Source: Brevibacillus_D fluminis_A (lineage in GTDB: Bacteria; Bacillota; Bacilli; Brevibacillales; Brevibacillaceae). Taken from it: a stretch of DNA of 64,000 nt. The translations under genes were made by a program, and so were the position numbers. Below the pieces are notes generated by a model. That model was given only the letters and a program-made list of their open reading frames with translations, did not search any database and was not told the DNA's origin. The stretch lies in the NCBI RefSeq assembly GCF_052072235.1, contig NZ_CM125436.1, positions 3,652,001-3,716,000 of the forward strand. Direction: 5' to 3'. This document shows positions 1 to 9,526 of this stretch, piece after piece (the stretch's first letter is position 1; each line of letters begins with the position of its first letter).

Positions 1-19
1 TTAATGCGAACAAGCTCAT
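1..19 (-). CDS. Start of ABC transporter permease (FetB-like), truncated by window edge
   Basis: Only the first six codons are inside the window. An ATG at 19-17 overlaps the TGA stop of the upstream ATPase gene (18-16) as ATGA, the usual sign of translational coupling, and the frame stays open to the edge (MSLFAL). In the YbbL/FetA family the partner permease follows directly, so a FetB-type permease is the expected product. The family assignment is inference from context; the few residues seen cannot confirm it. Confidence 0.4.
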
Positions 20-759
20 AGGCTCACCGTACTTTTCGGCAGCTGCAAAAAGCTGCGTGCCGCTTCCGTCGCGGGCTGCTGGAAAAAAGCGTCCGTCGGC
101 GCGTCTTCCGCAAGCGTCCCGTTCGCCATGAACCACGTACGGCCGCTCACCCGCTGCGCCTGCTCCAGATCATGCGTGACCCAGATCGACGCCGTTCCTC
201 TCGTTTGCTGCCACTCATCCACTGTTTCCTCGACCTTTCTCGCGCTGTTTGGATCGAGCGAGGCCGTGATTTCATCCAGCAGCAAAAGCTCCGCGCCCAG
301 CAGCATGGACCGGATCAACGCCACCCGCTGCTTTTCGCCGCCGGACAAATCCGCCGCTCGCTTGTTTTTGTCCAAATGCTCCAAACCAAGGCAGACCATC
401 AGCCGTCCGGCCATCTCCGCGTCAAAGGGCTGGGCGTGCAAGCGGCTTGCCGTCCGCAAATTATCCTCGATGCTGCCAGGCAGCATCACGGCCTGCTGGG
501 CCACATAGCACACCCGTTTTCGCCATTCCCGTTCGTCCGACTCTTCTGACGATCGCTGATGCAGGGCAATCCGCCCGCCATCATGCAAATCCAGCCGCGA
601 CAGCACGCGCAAAAGCGTGCTCTTCCCCTGGCCGGACGCGCCGATCAAGGCGATCCGCTCCCCCTGCCGGACACTGGCTGTAATCCCGGAAAACAGCAGT
701 TCCGCTGCCGCTCCTTCCGCATTCCCTTTGTATTTCATCACGTTTTCAATCGTAAGCAT
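16..759 (-). CDS. ABC transporter ATP-binding protein, FetA/YbbL-like
   Basis: This 247-residue protein is a single ABC ATPase domain that would energise a membrane permease. From the chosen start it shows Walker A GASGQGKST (residues 40-48), the signature LSGGEKQRV, Walker B LLLLDEIT and the switch WVTHD. The ATG at 759 was chosen because a purine-rich AAAGGGGTGG site precedes it; the longer open frame upstream (to 957) has no ribosome site and is not family-like. The overall look (short protein, stand-alone domain, next gene coupled by ATGA) fits the FetAB/YbbLM iron-export family, but other small ABC exporters are possible. The substrate is not visible from sequence. Confidence 0.8.
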   Translation of the reverse strand: MLTIENVMKYKGNAEGAAAELLFSGITASVRQGERIALIGASGQGKSTLLRVLSRLDLHDGGRIALHQRSSEESDEREWRKRVCYVAQQAVMLPGSIEDNLRTASRLHAQPFDAEMAGRLMVCLGLEHLDKNKRAADLSGGEKQRVALIRSMLLGAELLLLDEITASLDPNSARKVEETVDEWQQTRGTASIWVTHDLEQAQRVSGRTWFMANGTLAEDAPTDAFFQQPATEAARSFLQLPKSTVSL

Positions 760-1067
760 CACACCACCCCTTTCCCCCAGCATCGCTGCCTCCAATGGGG
801 GATCGCACGGTGCCCGAACCGAAGCCAAGCGCGCAGCATCCCGTTGCCGCCGCCTGCGTTCTTCTGTCACCAGCGAAAGTCCGATAACCCTTTCGTTTAT
901 TGTATCATATCCGACTAGCGCGACAAAGACGGTCCGCATCGTCTGCCATCTAGTCAAAAGGCTCTATTTTTCCGGTCCTGGCGAAACAAAAACGCCGCCC
1001 GGGCGTCTATTGTCCATAGAGATTTTCTCGCAAATCTGCAAATCTATCGTTTTGGAGGCTTTTCAAC
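760..1067. other. Divergent intergenic region
   Basis: This region separates the ABC ATPase gene (minus) from the secreted hydrolase gene (plus). It holds a promoter candidate for the minus gene (listed separately) and the GGAGG ribosome site of the plus gene near 1053. I see no small gene and no structured RNA motif. No convincing plus-strand promoter was found. Confidence 0.5.
899..926 (-). promoter_or_regulatory. Sigma-A-type promoter candidate for the ABC ATPase gene
   Basis: On the minus strand, TTGTCG (926-921) and TACAAT (904-899) are 16 bp apart, and TG one base before the -10 makes an extended -10. The transcript would have a leader of about 130 nt. The -35 is imperfect. Confidence 0.4.
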
Positions 1068-2714
1068 ATGAGGTTTCGCAACTGGATTCACATTTGCTTT
1101 CTTGCGCTCCTGCTGTTTGCGGCAAGCGTCCCGGCGCTTCAGCCGCCGCCTGTGCAGGCCGCAGCCCCTTCCGCCATCACCCTCCTGCTGGATGGGCAAC
1201 CGCTCGCAAGCGATGTCTCGCCTTACATCCTGCCGGGGGTAAACATCACGATGGTCCCGCTGCGCGTCATCAGCGAAGGGCTTGGCGCCTCCGTCGATTG
1301 GGACTCGGGCAGCCAGACAGCCACCATCAGCCGCCAAAGGACAACCATTTTGATGACCGTCAACATGCCGTTTGCCGTGGTGAACAACAACAGCGTTTCA
1401 CTGGACGCATCCGCTGAAAACAAAGGAGGCAGAATCATGGTGCCTGTCCGATTCGTCAGCGAGCAGCTCGGACTTGCAGTAGATTGGGATCAGGCCAGCC
1501 GTACCATTCTGTTGACATCAGCAAACGGTTCGGTTGCAGGTCCGCCTCCGGACATCATCAATTCCGGCAGCGAATCGTCGGGCAATACCGGCAATAACAG
1601 CGATTCTGTACATACGGAAGGTTCGTTGCGCGGCGTGTGGATTTCCACCGTCTTCAATCTCGACTGGCCGTCCAACGCGTCCGTCGGCAACCAGCAAAAA
1701 CAGAAGCAAGAGTACATCCAGCTTCTCGATGAACTGCAAAGCATGGGCATGAATGCCGCATTTGTCCAGGTACGCCCTGCCGCGGATGCGCTTTATCCTT
1801 CATCGCTTGTCCCGTGGTCCAAGTTTTTGACCGGCACGCAAGGAAAAAATCCAGGGTATGATCCGCTCGCCTTCATGATCGAGGAGACGCATAAGCGCGG
1901 CATGGAATTCCACGCCTGGTTCAATCCGTTCCGGGCCAATACGGATGCCAAAACGGACAAGCTGGCCGCAAACCATGTGGCCAAAGCGCATCCGGACTGG
2001 ATCGTCAATGCCAGCAACAAGCTGTACATCAACCCGGGAATACCCCAGGCGCGCCAGGAAATCATCAAGGACATCATGGAAGTCGTGAAAAACTATGACA
2101 TCGATGGCGTTCATCTGGACGACTACTTTTACCCGTCAGACGGCGCTTTCAATGACGATGCGACGTTCAAGGCGTACAACAGCAAAAAAATCGCGGCCAA
2201 GGCCGACTGGCGCCGCGACAATATCAACCAGTTCGTGTCCCAGCTGGGCGCATCCATCCACAGCGCTAAGCCGCAGGTCGAATTCGGCATCAGCCCGTTC
2301 GGCGTCTGGCGCAATATCGCCAAAGATCCGACCGGCTCGGATACGAAAGCGGGCGTAACCGCCTATGACAACATGTATGCCGATGTGCGGACGTGGATCA
2401 AACAAGGCTGGATCGATTATGTCGCGCCCCAGTTGTACTGGAGCCTCTCCTTTACGCCCGCGCAGTATGACAAGCTGGTCGCATGGTGGGCGAACGAGGT
2501 AAATGGCACCGGCGTCAAGCTCTACATCGGCCACTCCCCGTACAAGCTGGGAACTGCGGAAGCCGGCTGGTCAAACGCCCAGGAAATCATCAATCAGCTG
2601 ATCTGCAATGCGCAATACCCGCAGGTGCAAGGCGACATTTTCTTCAGCGCCAAAGATTTGCGCAAAAACCCGCTCGGCATCGTGCAGGCACTCCGCTCCT
2701 ATTACGGGATGTGA
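1068..2714 (+). CDS. Secreted GHL10 (DUF187) glycosidase-like protein with copper-amine-oxidase-N-like domains
   Basis: This 548-residue exported protein starts with a signal peptide (hydrophobic residues about 9-25, likely cleavage in the VQA-AA region near residue 32). Residues about 40-150 hold two copies of the copper amine oxidase N-like domain common in Paenibacillaceae wall proteins (MVPLRVISEGLGASVDWD and MVPVRFVSEQLGLAVDWD). After a Ser/Asn/Gly linker comes the glycosyl-hydrolase-like GHL10 domain (about 185-548) with LRGVWISTVFNLDWPS, AWFNPFR and IDGVHLDDYFYP. GHL10 proteins are predicted TIM-barrel hydrolases; a cell-wall or polysaccharide substrate is inference. A GGAGG site precedes the ATG and a terminator follows, so it is a single-gene unit. 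Confidence 0.88.
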   Translation: MRFRNWIHICFLALLLFAASVPALQPPPVQAAAPSAITLLLDGQPLASDVSPYILPGVNITMVPLRVISEGLGASVDWDSGSQTATISRQRTTILMTVNMPFAVVNNNSVSLDASAENKGGRIMVPVRFVSEQLGLAVDWDQASRTILLTSANGSVAGPPPDIINSGSESSGNTGNNSDSVHTEGSLRGVWISTVFNLDWPSNASVGNQQKQKQEYIQLLDELQSMGMNAAFVQVRPAADALYPSSLVPWSKFLTGTQGKNPGYDPLAFMIEETHKRGMEFHAWFNPFRANTDAKTDKLAANHVAKAHPDWIVNASNKLYINPGIPQARQEIIKDIMEVVKNYDIDGVHLDDYFYPSDGAFNDDATFKAYNSKKIAAKADWRRDNINQFVSQLGASIHSAKPQVEFGISPFGVWRNIAKDPTGSDTKAGVTAYDNMYADVRTWIKQGWIDYVAPQLYWSLSFTPAQYDKLVAWWANEVNGTGVKLYIGHSPYKLGTAEAGWSNAQEIINQLICNAQYPQVQGDIFFSAKDLRKNPLGIVQALRSYYGM

Positions 2715-2721
2715 GACTTGC

Positions 2722-2759
2722 AAAAAAGCAGCTTGCCAATTTAGGCGAGCTGCTTTTTT
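2722..2759 (+). terminator. Intrinsic terminator of the GHL10 gene
   Basis: The stem AAAAAAGCAGCTTGCC/GGCGAGCTGCTTTTTT (one G-T wobble) ends in a T run just after the stop codon. Two smaller hairpins follow: CGATGGG/CCCATCG at 2765-2786, and GCCTAA/TTAGGC near 2792-2810. Confidence 0.85.
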
Positions 2760-2978
2760 GCTGGCGATGGGACATGCGCCCCATCGAGGTGGCCTAACCG
2801 AAATTTAGGCAAAAAGACACAATCCCACTTCTCCTGCCAGATACTCATTTCAAGAGGACGGGGCATCCATTAGACTGAAGGAGGTACCCATTTTTTCCTT
2901 GCTACTTTTTTCTCGCAAATGATATGGTAACTATACCGTTATCTATCCTATTTTCAAGGAAAAACCTGAGGAGGTCCT

Positions 2979-3335
2979 ATGGCTCGCATCCTGATCGCCG
3001 ATGACTCTGTAGTAGTCAGAGAATACATAAAACAGACGCTCGAACGCGCTGGACATCAAGTCGTTGCAGAAGCAACGACAGGCTATGAAGCGTACCATCA
3101 ATACTTGACGCACCGGCCGGATTTGATCACGATGGACATCAACATGCCGGAGCTGAACGGCATCGAAACCGTTAAACTGATTGTGAAAGAAAACCATGGT
3201 GCCAAAATCATCGTCGTCAGCACATACGGTTTGAAGCCGCTTGTGTTTGAAGCGATCAAAGCAGGCGCCAGCGACTATATTACCAAGCCGATCGATGAAG
3301 ACAAGCTGCTTGGCGCAGTGGCAAACGTCCTGTAA
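2979..3335 (+). CDS. Stand-alone CheY-like response regulator receiver
   Basis: This 118-residue protein is a single receiver domain with no output domain. It has the acidic pair D8-D9, the phospho-acceptor D53 (TMDINMPE), the switch residue S81 and the conserved K103 (TKP). Such proteins act through protein-protein contact after phosphorylation. A GAGGAGG site precedes the ATG. The neighbouring convergent gene encodes a giant protein with HPt-like and CheA-like regions, so this receiver is a natural candidate for its phosphate acceptor; that pairing is inference from proximity. The 264 bases upstream carry no gene and no convincing promoter. Confidence 0.9.
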   Translation: MARILIADDSVVVREYIKQTLERAGHQVVAEATTGYEAYHQYLTHRPDLITMDINMPELNGIETVKLIVKENHGAKIIVVSTYGLKPLVFEAIKAGASDYITKPIDEDKLLGAVANVL

Positions 3336-3339
3336 CACC

Positions 3340-3382
3340 AAACCAGCCTTCCCGCACTGTTATACGGGGGGCTGGTTTTTTT
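3340..3382. terminator. Bidirectional terminator between the receiver and giant kinase genes
   Basis: The stem AAACCAGCC/GGCTGGTTT (3340-3348 with 3370-3378) has an inner TCCCG/CGGGG pairing and a T run on the plus strand. It lies between convergent genes and may serve both. Confidence 0.75.
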
Positions 3383-6300
3383 CTACTCCAGCGGCAAGTA
3401 AAAATTAAAGCTTGTCCCTTCACCTTTGCGCGTTTTGACTTCCACCTGGCCGCCCAACTGCTCCAGCTCCCGCTTGACGACGGCAAGCCCCATACCGCGC
3501 CCTGACATTTCGCTGACCTCGTTTTTCAAGGAGAAATCGTCTGCGAACAGTTTGGCCAGCCATTCCTGCTCGCTCCAGACCGGCTCATCGGCAAAACCGA
3601 TGCCGTTTCGTTTCAGCCAGCTGCTCTTGACCTGCTCCAGATCGATGCCCCGGCCGTCATCCGCGATCGCGATCACCAATCGGTCACCTTCCTGCCTGAT
3701 CGTGCAGCGGATGCTGCCCCACAGCTCCTTCCCCTGCGCAAGCCGCTCCTCCTCATCCTCGATCCCGTGGTCGACCGCATTGCGGAATACGTGGACGAGC
3801 GAGCTGACAAAGCCGGCGAACCGGTCCGGATTGACCCACAGCTCATCGCACTCGATTTTGAGTGGGGACACATGCTTCCCTAAGCGGACCGCCCACTGGG
3901 TCACCGTATCGGTATAACGGGTGAACAGCTCGCCGACAGGACGGTGATGCAGCTCTTGAAACGCACGATACAGCTCCTCATCGCCTTCCTCTAGCATGCG
4001 AGCCGCCAGCTTGTCGCAAAACAGCTTCCAGCGGTCTTGGCTAAACGACACAGCCTGCGCTTTGCTTTCCCAAAACCCGTACCCAAGCTTTTGCCTGAGC
4101 AATTGCACGTCCTGCTCCATCACCTGCAAGACGGCATTCGGTTCGCCTGAAGCCCCGAGCCTCGCCAGCGCGTCCGGGTCGTTTTGCCGCATGCACTCGA
4201 ACAGCTCGGTCTCCAGATCGTGCAGCTTCTGCGGCGTATGCAGCAGATGGAATTGGCTGAAATCCCCCTTGAACTGATGCAGCCGGCCGATCAGCTCGAA
4301 CAGCCGCTCTTTGCCCCCATTGACATCGGCGAAGAAGCGCTCCCATTCATGCTTGAAAAACACCTCAAACTGGCGTGTCGCGGCCTGAAACAGCTCAATG
4401 TTGGTCACGACCGACACGACCATTTTCAAAATCTGCAAATCTTGCTCCATTTTATTTTCCAGCGCGCGCTTCTCGCTTAGATCAGTGAGGATGAGCATCA
4501 GGCCGATCTGCGTCTCCCCGGCATCATGGATCGGTCTGCACTCCAGCTTCACCGGCAGCTGGTTTACCGTAATCTCCTGCGGCATCAAGGTCAGATACAA
4601 TTCCTTTTGCATGCTGTTCTTCGTTTCAAAGTATTTGTGCAGAAGCGACTCGATGAACATCCGCTCTTCCCGCTGATCCGGGTACAACAGCTCGGGTACC
4701 GCCATGCCGGCGATCTCCTTGCCGAAAATCCGCAAACATTCGCGGCTGTATTCCGAATGGACGACCAGATTGTCGCTGAATAGCAAAAAGCCCTGGCCTG
4801 CATGGTTCAGCAAATTTTTGTTGTCCTGCAAAAGCTTCTGAATTTCGCCGGTCCGCTCCGCGACCATTTTTTCGAGCGAATGATTCCACACTTCCAGGCG
4901 ATGGTACAAGCGGGCATTTTCGATAAAAATCGCCATCTGGGAAAAAATCAGGCGCAAAAGCTCTGTCCGCCCTTCGTTGAACACATGGGACGCCACGTTA
5001 TTTTCCAGATAAAGAATCCCGATCATTTTGCCTTGCTTCCACAATGGCGCGCAGAGAACCGACTTGGGCTTGTTCTGTGCAACGTAGGCGTCCTTCTGGT
5101 AGCGCTCGTCGCGGGAAGCATCATGCAGCACCACCATCTCCTCCGTCCGGATCGCATAATTGACGACCGACACGCACAGCGAACCGCTCTGGTCATACGG
5201 AATCGACTGCATGATCTCCATGTCCTTGCCTACGTAGCCCGCAGCTTCGATCAGCCATTCCGCCTCGTTTTTCAAAATCAGCAGCCCTTTTTGCGCGCCC
5301 GCACTGCTGATGACCGTGCCGAGCATCGTTTCCAGCAGCTTCTCCAGCTTGATTTCGCTCGCCATGGCCTGCGAAGCTTTGATGACCGTCATCAAGTCGA
5401 GGATGTTGGCGGCGGGACGCTCCGTGCTTACGGGCGAGGAAGCCATCGCAGCGGCAATCTCGATGATCGATTCAGCCGGGCGGTCCGACGCTTTTGATTG
5501 GCTGCGGTACAACAAATCGGCATACTTTTCTTCCAGATCGGCCGCTTTCGCCACCGCTCCCCACATGAGATAGGCATCATACGCTTCGGTCATGTACACT
5601 TTGGCCAGCGTCGCAAGCCCGATTGACAGCGAAAATTTGGCTGCACACTCGCATGCGATCGCTTCATTTTGCAGAAAGCCCGCTTGTCTGGCCGCCTGGA
5701 TCGAACGCTCATACAAGTTCGATGCCTCCTGGTTTTTCCCGCGCACACGGGCCCATTCCGCGGCCATCAGCAGCTGTTTGTGCAAGAAGTTTTCCGGACT
5801 GTTCCCGGCCCAGCGCTTCATCTTGCGCAAATTGGCTTTGATTTTTTTCCGGTAGTGTGCGCGCTCTTCCGGATGGGCGGCCTCGTACAGGGCGGTGAGC
5901 GCCAGACTTTGCAGGAAGTAATGCTGCGCCGACAGCAGCTGGCCATTGACCGTCTCGATCCACTGTTCGGCCTCAATCGATAAGGCGGCAGCTTGCGCAT
6001 ACTGCTCGAACAAGTAACAGGCGTGCATTTTATAAAAGTGGTAAATGTACCGCTTGTAGCCGTTGCTGTCCGCATGCAGATCCAGCGCATAGGCCGATTC
6101 ATCGAACCCGTGCCCTGCGAAGGCCGCGCGCTCCTGCTTCCAGAGCGTCATGCAGTCGAGGAATTGATGCAGCAACAGCACGCGGTCGTCGTGGTCGACA
6201 ACCTTCACCTGCCGGATCAAATCGGCATAAAGGCGCAGCTGTTTGCCCAGCTCGTCAAGCGAGGTGCCGCAAAAAAACATGGTGTCAAGCAAGCCTAAGG

Positions 6301-9300
6301 AATTGTAGGCGACATAAATGTTGCCCCCGCTCTCAAGCCCATGCTGGATCGCCGTTTTCAACAGCGGAATATTTGTTTTGGCATGATTGCGCCAATGGTT
6401 GATCATGATTGCGAATGCGCCGTACGCTTTCGTCATGGCAAGCGGGTCCTGGAATTTTTCTGCGATCTGGCACCCCAGTCTCCCGAGATCATGTCCCGCC
6501 TTGTATTGGGAAAATTTGTTGCAGAGCACGATGCCGTATCCGGTATACCCGTTGGCGGACGCAACGCAATTGCCGTGCACAAGCGAGAGGGTAAGCACGC
6601 GCAAGATCGTCAGCGCAAACCAGTTCTGGTTGACAAAGTACGAAGACGGACCGGCATAGCTGATGATGTTCATCGCTACTTTATAGTTTTCTTCCGGGAC
6701 ATACGGCAGATCGAGCAGCCGCTCGACGTTGCGCGTGCCCAATCTCCGCTTGATCCGCAGCATTTCCTTGAACAAATCAAGCTTTCCCGGGGCCGCTGGA
6801 ATGCGCACGTTCAACAGGCGCAGCGCTTCATTGGCGATTTCCACCACGAGCGGAAAATTCGCCAGTGCCGTATGCATATGGATTTGAATTTCCAAAACGC
6901 GGACGCGCTCCAGCGCGGTTTTGGCGTGATCCAAAACGATCCGGAACAACCGCTCCGCTTCCGCAAAGTTTTTGCACAAATACTCGGCTTCCGCCAAAAG
7001 CGTGTAAAGCTCGATTGCAAGCGGGTAATCTGCTCGCCAGGCATCGTCGGGCAGCAATTTGGCGCCGCGCTTCAAATATTGCAGGGCGGCATCGTACGCT
7101 GTCGAGTTTTTCGCCTTTTGCCCTGCCATCAGGTGATAGCGCGCCACGCGCAGTCGGGCATCCCGCTCCTCGAGCAAGTCGTCGGCTTTGCTGAAATGGT
7201 CGCACATCTCGAACAGGTAATCGTCTGATTTCACCGTGAAATACAAATGCTCCATCATTTTGCCGAGAACGAGATGGGCGCTTTTCCGCTCGTCTGCCCC
7301 AAGCAGCGAATAGGCGGCTTGCTGAATCCGGTCATGCACGAACACGAACTGCACTTTCGGCGTTTCCTCATAGTCGTCAAGCGTATCTGCCATATAGGCG
7401 ATATGCTGCTCCCCTTCGAGCGGATAGAGCAGCCCTTCCAAAATGGCCGGCCATAGCTGCTGCGCAGTGTCCGGCTCCCCCTGCGCGCTTGCTGCGGCCA
7501 GCATATCGAGGAAAAAGGTGTTGCCCAAACAGGCGGCATAGGCAAGCAGCCTTTGCGTGCTGTGGGGAAGCTGCAGCACCTTGTCGACGAGAAACTGGGC
7601 GACATTGTCCGCCGTGCTGAGACGCTCGATCTGCTCGAGATCCCACAGCCAGCGCCGCTCTTCATGCTGGAAAGTCAACAGCTGGCTGTCATAGAGCGAT
7701 TTGAGGAACTGTCTGGCAAAAAACGGGTTCCCCTCTGTTTTTTGCACCATGATTTTGGCCAGCGGCATCGTGTGGAACGGTTCGAGCCGGAGCGTATCCG
7801 CCAAAAGCTGATTGAGCTGTGTCACGCCAAGCGGTCGTAACGGAATGCGGTCGATGATCGCATCCTGCCAGTCGAGTTCGTTTAGGATCGCAAGGAAGGC
7901 TGGATTCGTCGTGCCCTCCTGGGAACGATAGGCGCCGATCAGCAGCAGATGGTTCATGTGCAAATCTTTGTACAGCTCCTGAATCAGCAGAAGCGATGCG
8001 GTGTCCGCCCATTGCAAATCGTCAAGAAACAGCACAAGGGGATGATCGGGGCGAGCCAGAACGCGGATAAAGCGCTGCATCATCAATTGAAACCGGTTTT
8101 TGGCTTCAGCCGGGAGCAGCTCCGGCACGGGCGGCTGCTTGCCGATGATTTTTTCCAGTTGGGGAATTACCTCGACGATGACTTGTCCGAGCCCTTGCAT
8201 CGCATCGAGAATCGCTTCCCGCCAAACCGCAAGCGCAGCCTCCTCCTCCATCAAAAGCTGCTGGATCAATTCCTGAAACGCTTGCAAAAGCGCCGAGTAC
8301 GGAATGTCCCGCTTTAGCTGATCATATTTGCCGCGAACAAAACGGCCCTTGCCTGTGTAAAGCGATTTTTGCACCTCATTGACCAGTGCCGACTTGCCGA
8401 CACCTGCGCTGCCGCTGACCAGAATGAAGCGCATGGCGCCGTTTGCCACCTGCGAAAACGCGTCGGCCAGCTTTTGCACCTCTTGCTCGCGCCCATACAG
8501 CTTTTGCGGAATGATCAAACGATCCGTCTGATCCTGCATGGCAATGGGGAACGGCTCGATTGTGCCGGTCTCGACCAGCAGGTGCAGACATTGCTGCAAA
8601 TCGGCGATCAAGCCGGAAATGCTGAGGTAACGGTCTTCCGCGTTTTTCGCCAGACATTTGAGCACAATTTCCGAAAGGACGCCTGGCACGGCCTGATTCA
8701 GTTCATGCGGCGGAATCGGCGCAAGCGCGATATGGGCATGCACCATCTCCAGCAAATCGGTGGACAAAAACGGCGGAAATCCTGTCAGCATCTCATAGGC
8801 GACGATGCCAAAGGAGTAAATGTCGGTTCGGTAGTCAAGCGAACGGTTCATGCGGCCCGTCAGCTCAGGAGATACATAAGGAGAGCTTGCCGCCAGCTCC
8901 CTTTGATTCACTACGCTCTGATATTCTTCGGCAAGCCGGGTCGCGCTGCCGAATCCGCCGAGCTTGATTCCGAGCGAATCCGGGCGAATGAGTATATTGG
9001 CAGGATTGATGTCCTTGTGGATGATATGCTGCTGATGGGTTTCCCCGATACAGCGGGCGATCCGGATGCAAATGGAGATGATCTCTTTGATCGATGGCCG
9101 CTTCATCTTCAAAAACAGATCGAGCGGTACCCCACCGTGATCTTCCAGCACCAGGACGCTGTCTCTTCCGATATTGATATATTCAACAACATTCGTGACG
9201 GCTGTTGTATGCAGAGATTGCAAAATATGAAATTCATGCTTGAGCTTTTTTGCGGGATAGCCTTCTTTTGGCAGTTTTAAAATGACAGGCAGCTGATCTT

Positions 9301-9391
9301 CTATCCTGATGCCCCGATAAACAAGCTGGTTGCTATTCTTGGAGATTCTGTCCGTAATCTTATAACCGGGAACGACAATCCTATCATTCAT
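3383..9391 (-). CDS. Giant hybrid signalling protein: kinase-like/AAA ATPase/GAF/PAS-like/HPt-like/CheA-like ATPase
   Basis: With the ATG at 9391 (GTGGAG site upstream; the longer frame to 9424 lacks one) this is 2002 residues. Order: Ser/Thr-kinase-like domain (1-280; K39, HKD 125-127, N132), AAA/STAND-type ATPase (about 290-680; Walker A GSAGVGKS 327-334, Walker B LFLDD near 456), helical repeat region (to about 1300), GAF (about 1340-1495), a short coiled coil, a PAS-like stretch (about 1525-1640), an HPt-like segment with HQFKG (H1705), and a C-terminal CheA-type HATPase (FRNAVDHG with N1871, then DDGRG and GRGMGL). The kinase DFG aspartate is replaced (GGFG, 145-148) and no glycine-rich loop is visible, so this domain may be inactive. 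Hybrids of this general order are known in cyanobacteria and myxobacteria. The likely partner is the CheY-like protein next door. The input signal is unknown. Confidence 0.88.
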   Translation of the reverse strand: MNDRIVVPGYKITDRISKNSNQLVYRGIRIEDQLPVILKLPKEGYPAKKLKHEFHILQSLHTTAVTNVVEYINIGRDSVLVLEDHGGVPLDLFLKMKRPSIKEIISICIRIARCIGETHQQHIIHKDINPANILIRPDSLGIKLGGFGSATRLAEEYQSVVNQRELAASSPYVSPELTGRMNRSLDYRTDIYSFGIVAYEMLTGFPPFLSTDLLEMVHAHIALAPIPPHELNQAVPGVLSEIVLKCLAKNAEDRYLSISGLIADLQQCLHLLVETGTIEPFPIAMQDQTDRLIIPQKLYGREQEVQKLADAFSQVANGAMRFILVSGSAGVGKSALVNEVQKSLYTGKGRFVRGKYDQLKRDIPYSALLQAFQELIQQLLMEEEAALAVWREAILDAMQGLGQVIVEVIPQLEKIIGKQPPVPELLPAEAKNRFQLMMQRFIRVLARPDHPLVLFLDDLQWADTASLLLIQELYKDLHMNHLLLIGAYRSQEGTTNPAFLAILNELDWQDAIIDRIPLRPLGVTQLNQLLADTLRLEPFHTMPLAKIMVQKTEGNPFFARQFLKSLYDSQLLTFQHEERRWLWDLEQIERLSTADNVAQFLVDKVLQLPHSTQRLLAYAACLGNTFFLDMLAAASAQGEPDTAQQLWPAILEGLLYPLEGEQHIAYMADTLDDYEETPKVQFVFVHDRIQQAAYSLLGADERKSAHLVLGKMMEHLYFTVKSDDYLFEMCDHFSKADDLLEERDARLRVARYHLMAGQKAKNSTAYDAALQYLKRGAKLLPDDAWRADYPLAIELYTLLAEAEYLCKNFAEAERLFRIVLDHAKTALERVRVLEIQIHMHTALANFPLVVEIANEALRLLNVRIPAAPGKLDLFKEMLRIKRRLGTRNVERLLDLPYVPEENYKVAMNIISYAGPSSYFVNQNWFALTILRVLTLSLVHGNCVASANGYTGYGIVLCNKFSQYKAGHDLGRLGCQIAEKFQDPLAMTKAYGAFAIMINHWRNHAKTNIPLLKTAIQHGLESGGNIYVAYNSLGLLDTMFFCGTSLDELGKQLRLYADLIRQVKVVDHDDRVLLLHQFLDCMTLWKQERAAFAGHGFDESAYALDLHADSNGYKRYIYHFYKMHACYLFEQYAQAAALSIEAEQWIETVNGQLLSAQHYFLQSLALTALYEAAHPEERAHYRKKIKANLRKMKRWAGNSPENFLHKQLLMAAEWARVRGKNQEASNLYERSIQAARQAGFLQNEAIACECAAKFSLSIGLATLAKVYMTEAYDAYLMWGAVAKAADLEEKYADLLYRSQSKASDRPAESIIEIAAAMASSPVSTERPAANILDLMTVIKASQAMASEIKLEKLLETMLGTVISSAGAQKGLLILKNEAEWLIEAAGYVGKDMEIMQSIPYDQSGSLCVSVVNYAIRTEEMVVLHDASRDERYQKDAYVAQNKPKSVLCAPLWKQGKMIGILYLENNVASHVFNEGRTELLRLIFSQMAIFIENARLYHRLEVWNHSLEKMVAERTGEIQKLLQDNKNLLNHAGQGFLLFSDNLVVHSEYSRECLRIFGKEIAGMAVPELLYPDQREERMFIESLLHKYFETKNSMQKELYLTLMPQEITVNQLPVKLECRPIHDAGETQIGLMLILTDLSEKRALENKMEQDLQILKMVVSVVTNIELFQAATRQFEVFFKHEWERFFADVNGGKERLFELIGRLHQFKGDFSQFHLLHTPQKLHDLETELFECMRQNDPDALARLGASGEPNAVLQVMEQDVQLLRQKLGYGFWESKAQAVSFSQDRWKLFCDKLAARMLEEGDEELYRAFQELHHRPVGELFTRYTDTVTQWAVRLGKHVSPLKIECDELWVNPDRFAGFVSSLVHVFRNAVDHGIEDEEERLAQGKELWGSIRCTIRQEGDRLVIAIADDGRGIDLEQVKSSWLKRNGIGFADEPVWSEQEWLAKLFADDFSLKNEVSEMSGRGMGLAVVKRELEQLGGQVEVKTRKGEGTSFNFYLPLE

Positions 9392-9434
9392 GCTATCAAC
9401 TCCACATGTTTTGCCATCATACATGATGTATTTA

Positions 9435-9474
9435 TTGTCTATTATTGTCGAATATTTTATAGTAAAACTATTAT
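9435..9474 (+). promoter_or_regulatory. Promoter candidates for the cupin gene in an AT-rich operator-like region
   Basis: Two overlapping solutions exist: TTGTCT (9435-9440), 17 bp, TATAGT (9458-9463); and TTGTCG (9445-9450), 18 bp, TATTAT (9469-9474). The segment also has nested inverted repeats (TTGTC...GACAA around ATAGT-AAA-ACTAT), which could be a regulator site shared with the divergent giant kinase gene. Confidence 0.45.
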
Positions 9475-9526
9475 GACAAAAAATTCAAGACACCATGCCA
9501 TCCACCCCAAATTGGAGGAATGAACC

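Noticed and set aside
6341..7228. 295-residue open frame on the plus strand inside the giant kinase gene
   Set aside because: It is an antisense shadow of the helical repeat region with no start signal or domain pattern.
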